Source: Sanguibacter sp. HDW7 (GTDB lineage Bacteria > Actinomycetota > Actinomycetes > Actinomycetales > Cellulomonadaceae). From it: a stretch of DNA of 64,000 nucleotides. The stretch lies in assembly GCF_011300875.1 (NCBI RefSeq), contig NZ_CP049862.1, positions 124,001-188,000 of the forward strand, in the 5' to 3' direction. The translations under genes and the position numbers were made by a program. The first letter of the stretch is position 1. Each line of letters begins with the position of its first letter. The notes under the pieces are model-generated. The model did no database searches. It saw nothing but the letters and a program-made list of their open reading frames with translations, and was not told the origin of the DNA. Positions 32,426-39,483 of the stretch are shown here, one piece after another.

Positions 32426-32506
32426 AGACCGCATCCCGAGGGGTGGGCTGGAGCGGAGCGCATCCGGAGGCGTGACCGCATCGTGACCCAGGGCTGTCGC
32501 GCCTTC

Positions 32507-32530
32507 ATTTGACATGAGTTAATCTTAGTC
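32507..32530 (+). promoter_or_regulatory. AT-rich promoter/operator before the ROK regulator gene
   Basis: ATTTGACATGAGTTAATCTTAG contains TTGACA (32509) and TAATCT (32520). They are too close together to form one promoter, but TAATCT could be the -10 for a start near 32532. ROK regulators often bind AT-rich sites over their own promoter. Confidence 0.5.
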
Positions 32531-32548
32531 GTGTCGAAAGGAGGCGAC

Positions 32549-33739
32549 GTGGCCACCACCACCAAGGAGCTCAGGCTCCAGAACCGGGCAACCGTGCTCC
32601 GTGAGATCGTGCTGCGGGGGACCGTGACCCGCGGCGAGCTCGCGGTCGTCACGCGACTCTCTGCCGCAACCATCGCCAACGTCGTCGCGGGCCTCCTCGA
32701 GGAAGGGCTCGTCAGAGAGGACGGGACGCAGCCGTCGCGCGGAGGGCGACCTTCGACGGTCCTGGCGGTCAGGGCCGACGGCGCGGCGATGCTCGGCGTC
32801 GACGTCGGCGAGCGTGGCGTCGCCGTCGAGCTCTTCGACCTCGCCATGCGACGTCTCGACCGCGAGTTCTCCGAGGTGCCCGAGCGCGAGGCGACCCCGG
32901 ACCAGATCCGCGGCGTGCTCGACTCCGCCGTGACGAAGATCCTCGACCGCAACCCGGCTGCCGCCGAGCGTGTGATCGGCATCGGTCTCGGCCTGCCAGG
33001 GATCGTCGAGGACGCCGGGCACGGACCTGGTGCCCTCCTGTACGCGCAGTCGCTCGGGTGGGACAAGGTTCGAGTGGGCGACCTTGTCGACGCTCGAGGA
33101 CTCCCCGTGAGTGCCGACAACGGCGCCAAGACGCTCGCGACCGCCGAGCGCTGGTTCGGTGCGCTACGCGGCGTCGACGATGCGCTCGTCGCCCTGCTCG
33201 GACGAGGGGTCGGACTCGCGATCCTCTCCGACGGCAGGCTCGCGCGCGGCAGCCGGTCGAGCGCCGGCGAGTGGGGCCACACGCGAGTCGCCATGGACGG
33301 ACCGCCCTGTCGCTGCGGCGCACGTGGGTGTCTCGAGGCCTACGTCGGCGCCCACGCGATCCTCGAGCGCTGGCGTGACCGTGGCGCCGTGGTCGAGGGC
33401 GAGGGGTGGCGGGCGCTCTCGTCCCTCTTCGACGCAGCCCGCGACGGCGACGCTGCCGCGCGACAGACCGTGGACGAGACGCTCGAGATCCTCGGGGTCG
33501 CGCTCGCGAACCTCGTCAACCTCACCAATCCGGCGACGGTGCTCGTCGGCGGGTGGGTCGGGCTGCTCGTCATGGCGTCTGAGGCGGAGCGCCTCGAGCA
33601 GCACATCCGGAAGGCGGCGCTCCGTCGCCCCGGCTCTCAGTTCGACCTCGGCCTGTGCAGGTTCGAGGGCGACTCCGTCTCGATGGGTGCCGCGCTGCTG
33701 CCTCTGCAGCAGCTCATCCTGCGCCCTCGGGACGACTAG
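32549..33739 (+). CDS. ROK family transcriptional regulator
   Basis: 396 aa. GTG 32549 is chosen over GTG 32531 because AAAGGAGG (32537-32544) sits just before it. N-terminal winged helix (RLQNRATVLREIVLRGTVTR, SAATIANVVAGLLEEGLVRE, RGGRPS), then the ROK sugar-kinase-like fold with MLGVDVGERG and IGIGLGLPGIV. The zinc cluster reads CRCGARGCLEAYVG. Most likely a sugar-responsive repressor of the ABC/GH5 operon directly downstream. A terminator separates them, so they are transcribed separately. Confidence 0.92.
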   Translation: MATTTKELRLQNRATVLREIVLRGTVTRGELAVVTRLSAATIANVVAGLLEEGLVREDGTQPSRGGRPSTVLAVRADGAAMLGVDVGERGVAVELFDLAMRRLDREFSEVPEREATPDQIRGVLDSAVTKILDRNPAAAERVIGIGLGLPGIVEDAGHGPGALLYAQSLGWDKVRVGDLVDARGLPVSADNGAKTLATAERWFGALRGVDDALVALLGRGVGLAILSDGRLARGSRSSAGEWGHTRVAMDGPPCRCGARGCLEAYVGAHAILERWRDRGAVVEGEGWRALSSLFDAARDGDAAARQTVDETLEILGVALANLVNLTNPATVLVGGWVGLLVMASEAERLEQHIRKAALRRPGSQFDLGLCRFEGDSVSMGAALLPLQQLILRPRDD

Positions 33740-33749
33740 GAAGCACGAC

Positions 33750-33780
33750 GCCGTTGCGCCGGACGAACCGGCGCAACGGC
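33750..33780 (+). terminator. Terminator after the ROK gene
   Basis: A perfect 13-bp stem (GCCGTTGCGCCGG with CCGGCGCAACGGC), loop ACGAA, 11 bases after the stop codon. Confidence 0.85.
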
Positions 33781-33857
33781 GAGGGTGACGGTGGCCGGCC
33801 AGGGCCTCCGCCGCCTTGAACCGCAACACCTCCACAAGGAAGCGAAGGAGCAGCTCG

Positions 33858-35120
33858 ATGAAGAGACTACATTCCGCAGCGGTCGCAACGGCCACCATGG
33901 CGGGGCTCGTGCTGGGGCTCACCGCGTGCAGCGGGAACGACGCCGGACCAGCCGCAGGCGGTGACGGGAGCGGCGCGCCGACCGAGCTGCGGGTCTGGGT
34001 CATGGGCGACGCAGGCAAGACGCTCAGCGACGTCACCAAGGACTTCACCACCGAGACCGGCATCAAGCTGAAGATCGACGGGATCCCGTGGGAGAACGTC
34101 AACGACCGGCTCACGACGGCCGTCGCGTCCGGCAGCGGGCCCGATGTCGTCCAGGTGGGGCTCTCCCTCCTTCCGACGTTCGCCGACGCAGGTGTGCTCG
34201 AAGACATCAGCGCCCAGGTCAAGGCCTACCCGGAGCTCGACCCGTCGAACTTCCCCGACGCCGTCTCGCCGAAGGCGCTCACCGGCACCGACGCCGTGAC
34301 ATCCGTTCCCTGGGTCTCCGACACCCGGGTCCTCTTCTACCGGACCGACATCCTCACCGAGGCGGGCATCGCCGCGCCGCCCGCAACCTGGGACGAGATG
34401 AGGTCCACCGCGAAGACGCTCGCGGCGCGCGGCGACGGCCAGTACGGGTACTACATCCCGCTCTGGGACAACACGCTCCCGGTCCAGTACACATGGCAGG
34501 CCGGCGGCGAGGTCCTCGCGGCCGACGGCAGCATCGACCTCGCCACCCCGGAGTTCATCGAGGCCGTCGACCACTGGACGGGCTTCTTCACGGACGGCTC
34601 CGCTCCCTCCGCCTCCGACTGGGACCAGACGCAGGGCTTCATCTCGGGCGCGACACCCATGGTCGTCTCCGGCCCCTACCTCGCACGAGCGATCCAGGAG
34701 GCTGCCCCCGAGCTGGACGGCAAGTGGGACGTCGCGACACTCCCCACCAAGGCCACGGGGACGTCGCTCTTCGCCGGCTCGAACCTTGCCGTGTGGAAGG
34801 GCTCGAAGAACGCGGACGCCGCGGTCAAGCTCCTCGCGTACCTCGCCAAGCCTGAGGTCCAGGTTGCGTGGTACGAGGCGATGAGCGAGCTGCCGACGAC
34901 GGCAGAGGCGCTGGACAAGATCGCGACGACGGACCCGAAGATCAAGGTCTACGCCGATCAGCTCAAGGACGCGCGCACCGTCCCCATGGTCCCGGGCTGG
35001 GACCTCGCCGCCAACGAGATGGCGACCGCGCTGACCGACATCGCCACGAACGGAGCCGACCGCGACGCGCGTCTCGCCCAGCTCCGCGACAAGGTCGCGG
35101 AGATCGAGAAGAACTACTGA
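33858..35120 (+). CDS. Sugar ABC transporter substrate-binding lipoprotein
   Basis: 420 aa from ATG 33858 (GAAGGAG upstream). Lipoprotein signal MKRLHSAAVATATMAGLVLG with lipobox LTAC, then family-1 binding-protein features: LRVWVMGDAGKTLSDVTKDF, ASGSGPDVVQVGLSLLPTF, VLFYRTDILTEAGIAAPPAT, LFAGSNLAVWKGSKNADAAV. It captures an oligosaccharide outside the cell for the two permeases encoded downstream. A beta-glucan oligosaccharide is suggested by the GH5 gene ending the operon. No ATPase gene is present, so a shared MsiK-type ATPase elsewhere is likely. Confidence 0.93.
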   Translation: MKRLHSAAVATATMAGLVLGLTACSGNDAGPAAGGDGSGAPTELRVWVMGDAGKTLSDVTKDFTTETGIKLKIDGIPWENVNDRLTTAVASGSGPDVVQVGLSLLPTFADAGVLEDISAQVKAYPELDPSNFPDAVSPKALTGTDAVTSVPWVSDTRVLFYRTDILTEAGIAAPPATWDEMRSTAKTLAARGDGQYGYYIPLWDNTLPVQYTWQAGGEVLAADGSIDLATPEFIEAVDHWTGFFTDGSAPSASDWDQTQGFISGATPMVVSGPYLARAIQEAAPELDGKWDVATLPTKATGTSLFAGSNLAVWKGSKNADAAVKLLAYLAKPEVQVAWYEAMSELPTTAEALDKIATTDPKIKVYADQLKDARTVPMVPGWDLAANEMATALTDIATNGADRDARLAQLRDKVAEIEKNY

Positions 35121-35137
35121 CGCCCACGTCCGACCTC

Positions 35138-35170
35138 GGGTGCCCGGCAGGTCCAGCCTGCCGGGCACCC
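35138..35170 (+). promoter_or_regulatory. Hairpin between binding-protein and permease genes
   Basis: GGGTGCCCGGCAGG pairs perfectly with CCTGCCGGGCACCC (loop TCCAG) in the 67-base gap between the lipoprotein and first permease genes. No T-run follows. Such hairpins commonly stabilise the upstream mRNA or partly attenuate reading, so that binding protein exceeds permease. Confidence 0.75.
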
Positions 35171-35187
35171 CGGAACGAAGGACTGAC

Positions 35188-36105
35188 ATGTCCACAACAA
35201 CCGCGCGTCGGGCGGCGCGCGCCTCGTCGCGCTCCGCCGGCGCCGCTCCCTACCTCCTCGTCGGCCCCGCAGTCCTCGCCCTTGCGCTCTTCGGGATCCT
35301 GCCGATCCTCGTCGCCGCAGGCGTCTCGCTCACCGACCTCAACATCCGTGGCCTCGGCGACCCGTCGAGCGTCGAGTTCGTCGGCCTCGCCAACTACGAA
35401 CGCCTCGTCGCCGACGGCGACTTCTGGAACGCGCTGCGCGTCACCGGGATCCTGGCGGTCGTCGGCGTGCCGACCGTCGTCCTCGTCTCCCTGACGACCG
35501 CGCTCCTGCTCCACACGAGCGGGGGGCGGCTTGCGCGGATCCTCAGGTCGTTCTACTTCCTTCCGGCGATCACCGCGATCGTCGCGGTCGCGCTCGTCTG
35601 GGGGTATCTCTTCAACTCCCAGTTCGGCCTGCTCAACCACCTCCTGGGCACCGTCGGTCTCGACCCCGTCCCGTGGCTCTCCGACCCGACGTGGGCCAAG
35701 GTGTCCGTCGGCATCGTCGCGGTGTGGCGTGCGAGCGGCCTCAACACGATCATCCTTCTCGCCGGTCTTCAGGGGATCCCGCACGAGTACGACGAAGCAG
35801 CGCAGCTCGACGGCGCGAACCGCTGGACGCGCACGTGGCGCATCCAGGTGCCTCTGCTGAGGTTCGCGCTCTTCTTCGTCACCGTGACGACGGTCATCTC
35901 GTGGCTGCAGTTCTTCGACGAGCCGTACGTGCTCACGGAGGGCGGCCCGAACAAGGCGACGACGTCCATCTCGCTCTACATCTTCCAGCAGGGCTTCCGT
36001 TACAACCAGTTCGGCTTCGCCTCGGCAGGCTCGCTCGTCCTCCTGGTGATCATCGCGGTCGTCACGCTCGTCCAGCTCCGAGGGAGGCGCAACGATGTCG
36101 ACTGA
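35188..36105 (+). CDS. Sugar ABC transporter permease (MalF type)
   Basis: 305 aa from ATG 35188. Six TM helices (first APYLLVGPAVLALALFGILP). The EAA loop that contacts the ATPase reads YDEAAQLDGANRWTRTWRIQ. ABC-importer family MalF/UgpA type. Its end overlaps the next permease by 11 bases. Confidence 0.93.
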   Translation: MSTTTARRAARASSRSAGAAPYLLVGPAVLALALFGILPILVAAGVSLTDLNIRGLGDPSSVEFVGLANYERLVADGDFWNALRVTGILAVVGVPTVVLVSLTTALLLHTSGGRLARILRSFYFLPAITAIVAVALVWGYLFNSQFGLLNHLLGTVGLDPVPWLSDPTWAKVSVGIVAVWRASGLNTIILLAGLQGIPHEYDEAAQLDGANRWTRTWRIQVPLLRFALFFVTVTTVISWLQFFDEPYVLTEGGPNKATTSISLYIFQQGFRYNQFGFASAGSLVLLVIIAVVTLVQLRGRRNDVD

Positions 36106-36973
36106 CACGCTCCGACGAACGGCTGCCCCAGGCCGGCCCGCGACACGTGCACGTCGTGCGCGGCGGGGTCCCGGACGCAACCTCGTCGACCTCCTGCTCA
36201 TCCTGGGCGCTGCGGCAACCTCCCTGCCGTTCTTCTGGATGATCTTCGCCGCCCTCAAGCCGCGCAGCGAGGCGACCGCGGTCCCGCCGCACCTTCTCCC
36301 TCAGGAACCGACGTGGGAGTTCGTCCGCACGCTCTTCGTCGACCTCGACTTCGGGCGCTACCTCGCCAACACGATCATCGTCGTCGCCATCGGGTTCGTC
36401 GGTCTGTTCTTCATGGCGATGGCCGGGTACGGCTTCGCGAAGTTCGAGTTTCGCGGGAAGTCGATCATGTTCGCCGCCGTGCTCGCGACGATGATGATCC
36501 CTGTCCAGGTGACCATGATCCCGACCTACCTCATCCTCAATGCGGTCGGGCTCACCGGGACGCTCGTGGGCATCGCGCTGCCGACGCTCGTGTCGGCGTT
36601 CGGGATCTTCCTCTTCCGTCAGTTCATGTCGACGATCCCCGACGAGCTGCTCGAGGCGGCGCGCCTCGACGGTGCGGGGCACGGCAGGACTTTCGTGTCG
36701 ATCGTGCTGCCGATGTCCGGTCCGATCCTCGCTGTGCAGGCCGTGCTCACGTTCATCGCGGGCTGGAACAGCTTCCTCTGGCCGCTCATCCTCGCGGGGG
36801 AGCAGAGCAAGTACACGCTCTCCGTCGGCCTCGCGCTGCTCAACCAGCAGGTCGCGACGAACCCCTCCCTCCAGATGGCCGGCGCCGCCGTCATGGTCGT
36901 GCCGATCGTCGTCGTCTTCATCTTCTTCCAGCGGTACATCGTCCAGGGCTTCACGATGTCCGGTCTCAAGTGA
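36095..36973 (+). CDS. Sugar ABC transporter permease (MalG type)
   Basis: 292 aa from ATG 36095. Six TM helices, EAA loop LLEAARLDGAGHGRTFVSIV then LP, and the typical end IVVVFIFFQRYIVQGFTMSG then LK. Pairs with the MalF-type permease. Its C-terminal helix resembles the fragment left in the collapsed ABC operon at 14250, which confirms that remnant's identity. Confidence 0.93.
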   Translation: MSTDTLRRTAAPGRPATRARRARRGPGRNLVDLLLILGAAATSLPFFWMIFAALKPRSEATAVPPHLLPQEPTWEFVRTLFVDLDFGRYLANTIIVVAIGFVGLFFMAMAGYGFAKFEFRGKSIMFAAVLATMMIPVQVTMIPTYLILNAVGLTGTLVGIALPTLVSAFGIFLFRQFMSTIPDELLEAARLDGAGHGRTFVSIVLPMSGPILAVQAVLTFIAGWNSFLWPLILAGEQSKYTLSVGLALLNQQVATNPSLQMAGAAVMVVPIVVVFIFFQRYIVQGFTMSGLK

Positions 36974-36986
36974 TCCAGGAGTTCCC

Positions 36987-38588
36987 ATGACCACCCACCT
37001 CTCCCGCGGAACCGTTCGCGGGCCCGCTACCTACGACGACGTCGTTCGCGTCGACGGGCGACGCCTCGTCGCGCCCGACGGCTCGACCCTCGTGCTCCGG
37101 GGTGTCGGCCTCGGCTCGTGGATGCTCCCTGAGGGCTACATGTTCCGCACCGGAACCGGCCCGCAGTCCCCGCGTGCGATCGAGGCGCTCGTCACGGACC
37201 TCGTCGGTCCCGAGCGCGGTGCGGCCTTCTGGCGCGCGTTCCACGACACGTTCGTCACGGAGGGTGACATCGCCGCGATCGCAGCGGCCGGGTTCGACCA
37301 CGTGCGCCTCCCGATCAACGCACGGCTCGTGCACGACGGACAACGGCTCCTGCCCGACGGCGTCGAGCTCATCGACCGGACGATCGCCTGGTGTCGCGCG
37401 CACGGGCTGTGGGTGCTCCTCGACCTCCATGGGGCGCATGGCGGCCAGACCGGCACGAACATCGACGACTCGCCGAACGAGCGCCCCGAGCTCTTCGAGG
37501 ACGACACGTACCGCAGGCAGACCGTGCACCTGTGGCGACAGCTCGCCGAACGATACGCCGACGAGAACGCGGTCCTCGGCTACGACCTGCTCAACGAGCC
37601 CCTCCCGAACGAGTGGCAGCATCGGTATGCGGACAAGCTCGTCGATCTCTACAAGGAGCTGACCGCCACGATCCGGGAGGTCGATCAGAAGCACCTCATC
37701 ATGTACGAGGGCACGCACTGGTCGACCAACTTCGACATCTTCTCGGAGATCTGGGACAAGGCGTCGGTGCTCCAGTTCCACAAGTACTGGTCCGCTCCGG
37801 ATCGCCCCTCGATCGAGCGGTTCATCGAGACAGCGTCGCGCCTCGACCTCCCCCTCTACATGGGTGAGGGAGGGGAGAACAATCCGCGATGGCTCGCGGC
37901 GGCCTTCGGGATGTACGAGGACCTCGGCATCGGCTGGAACTTCTGGACCTGGAAGAAGCTCGGGACGCTCACCTCGCCACTCTCGGTCGAGCCGCCGGCA
38001 GGCTGGGCCGAGATCGTCGCCTACGGTGAGGGCCGCGGTGCGAGGCCCGGCTCTGATGCGGCGTGGGAGACCCTTGAGGATCTTGTCGAGGCGATGCGTG
38101 TCGAGGCCTGTACCCCGCGGCCGGAGATCGTCGCAGGACTGCTGCGCCTGGCCCCGCTCACTCTCCCGGCGATCGCCTACGGGCACCTGGGCGTGGGGCG
38201 CTCCTACGGCGGGTCGTCGGGCGCTGCTGTCGGGCCGCTGCGCGGGGACGACCCGGTGCGAGTGACCTACCTCGGTGACGGTGAGCCTGACTTCGACCTC
38301 GTCGACGGCTTGCCGGGCGAGGTCGAGCGGGATCTCGTCGTCGAGCTCGACGAAGGCGAGTGGGTCGCCTACGCCTGCACAGCGCCCGCGGACGGAGTGC
38401 GAGAGTTCGTTCTCGAGACGCGCGACGGACAGCCTGAGCTCGTGGTCGACGGCGACGTAGTTCCTCTCGGTGCGGCGCCCGGCGAGGGAGGCTGGACGCG
38501 CTGGACGGGCAACGCCGTGCGGCCGGTCGGGCCGGTGCGGATCGTCGTCCGCGGGGCCTCGACGCTGAGGTCTGTCACCATCCGATGA
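36987..38588 (+). CDS. Cytoplasmic GH5-family glycoside hydrolase (beta-glucanase/glucosidase)
   Basis: 533 aa from ATG 36987, 13 bases after the permease. GH5 TIM-barrel: VLRGVGLGSWMLPEGYMF, GFDHVRLPINARL, acid/base Glu204 in LLNEPLPNEW, QFHKYWS, nucleophile Glu294 in LYMGEGGENN, WNFWTWKKLG. Residues ~400-533 form an extra beta-rich domain of unknown type (VTYLGDGEPDFDLVDGLPGE). No signal peptide, so it should cut oligosaccharides after import by the linked transporter. Exact specificity is unknown. Confidence 0.9.
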   Translation: MTTHLSRGTVRGPATYDDVVRVDGRRLVAPDGSTLVLRGVGLGSWMLPEGYMFRTGTGPQSPRAIEALVTDLVGPERGAAFWRAFHDTFVTEGDIAAIAAAGFDHVRLPINARLVHDGQRLLPDGVELIDRTIAWCRAHGLWVLLDLHGAHGGQTGTNIDDSPNERPELFEDDTYRRQTVHLWRQLAERYADENAVLGYDLLNEPLPNEWQHRYADKLVDLYKELTATIREVDQKHLIMYEGTHWSTNFDIFSEIWDKASVLQFHKYWSAPDRPSIERFIETASRLDLPLYMGEGGENNPRWLAAAFGMYEDLGIGWNFWTWKKLGTLTSPLSVEPPAGWAEIVAYGEGRGARPGSDAAWETLEDLVEAMRVEACTPRPEIVAGLLRLAPLTLPAIAYGHLGVGRSYGGSSGAAVGPLRGDDPVRVTYLGDGEPDFDLVDGLPGEVERDLVVELDEGEWVAYACTAPADGVREFVLETRDGQPELVVDGDVVPLGAAPGEGGWTRWTGNAVRPVGPVRIVVRGASTLRSVTIR

Positions 38589-38598
38589 GCGAAGGCGC

Positions 38599-38641
38599 GG
38601 TCGGGGCGGTCACGCAGCGACGCTGCGGGGCCGCCCCGACC
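38599..38641. terminator. Bidirectional terminator between GH5 and TetR genes
   Basis: GGTCGGGGCGG pairs with CCGCCCCGACC. An inner GCAGC/GCTGC hairpin lies inside. Placed between convergent genes, 11 bases past the GH5 stop. Confidence 0.8.
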
Positions 38642-38654
38642 CTCTGACCGGTGT

Positions 38655-39374
38655 TCAGGCGTCGTGGGGCGTCGTAGCGGGCTGCGTGAGCCGCGACGTC
38701 ACGACCGTCATCCACTCCGAGGCGAGCTCGGTCGCCGACGGGGAGTCGGGCCCGGACCGCTCGACGCTCTCGAGGTCGTGCTGGAAGCCCGCCCACAGGA
38801 GCCGCACGAACATCCGTACGGGGATGAGGAGCTCTTGGCCCGTCGCCTCGATGAGCCGCGTGAGCTCCTCGCCGATCGCCCCGAGCAGCAGCTCCTCGCG
38901 GGCCCGGTACGACTCGGCGAGCGCTTGGTCGCGGATCGCCAGGACGCGCATCTCGCTGTTGACGATGGCCCGACGGCGGTCGAACGTCAGGGAGTTGAGC
39001 AGTGTCGACGCGATCTCGCCGATCGCGTTGACGTCGTTCTCGTCGTCGCGCGTGCACGGGCCGGCGACGGCTGTGATCGCGGCGCGGAGCTGGGCGATCA
39101 CCTCGTCCTGCTCGCGCGTCGCGAGAGTGTCGAGCAGCTCGGCCTTGTCGGCGAAGTTCGAGTAGAAGGCGCCGCGCGTGAAGCCGGCGCGCTCGCAGAT
39201 CGCCTCGATCGACGTCGTGGCGATACCGGCCTCCGCGAAGAGCGAGAGCGCGGCGTCGAGGAGCTTCTCGCGGGTGCGGGCGCGCCGCGGCGAAGTCGCG
39301 ATGGCCTCGGTGAGCGCGGCCTCGACAGGGCTGGGTGCGCCTGTCTGCTCGTCCACGAGCCCTCCCGTCGTCAT
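38655..39374 (-). CDS. TetR family transcriptional regulator
   Basis: 239 aa. Helix-turn-helix RTREKLLDAALSLFAEAGIA then TTSIEAICERAGFTRGAFYSNF, the textbook TetR N-terminus, with a helical ligand domain after it. Divergent from the MMPL/YhgE pair, with a cluster of GTATCCGAT repeats between. Most probably it represses the exporter operon and itself. Confidence 0.92.
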   Translation of the reverse strand: MTTGGLVDEQTGAPSPVEAALTEAIATSPRRARTREKLLDAALSLFAEAGIATTSIEAICERAGFTRGAFYSNFADKAELLDTLATREQDEVIAQLRAAITAVAGPCTRDDENDVNAIGEIASTLLNSLTFDRRRAIVNSEMRVLAIRDQALAESYRAREELLLGAIGEELTRLIEATGQELLIPVRMFVRLLWAGFQHDLESVERSGPDSPSATELASEWMTVVTSRLTQPATTPHDA

Positions 39375-39392
39375 CCCCGAAGGGTACCTGTC

Positions 39393-39465
39393 GATACACG
39401 AGTGTATCCGATACAGATCTGCATCGGATACAGTGGCGTATCGGATGCAGCCATGTATCCATATC
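39393..39465. promoter_or_regulatory. TetR operator cluster upstream of the MMPL gene
   Basis: Overlapping inverted repeats: GATACACGAGTGTATC (39393-39408) and a 28-base near-perfect palindrome from GTATCCGATACAG to CTGCATCGGATAC (39404-39431). Then come CGTATCGGATGCAG and ATGTATCC. At least four GTATC/GATAC half sites, with AT-rich DNA in a GC-rich setting. Suits cooperative TetR binding between divergent genes. Confidence 0.75.
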
Positions 39466-39483
39466 GACCTCCCAGGAGCAGAC

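Noticed and set aside
32507-32530. TTGACA and TAATCT as a single sigma-70-type promoter
   Set aside because: The spacing is only 5 bases; they cannot be the -35 and -10 of one promoter.
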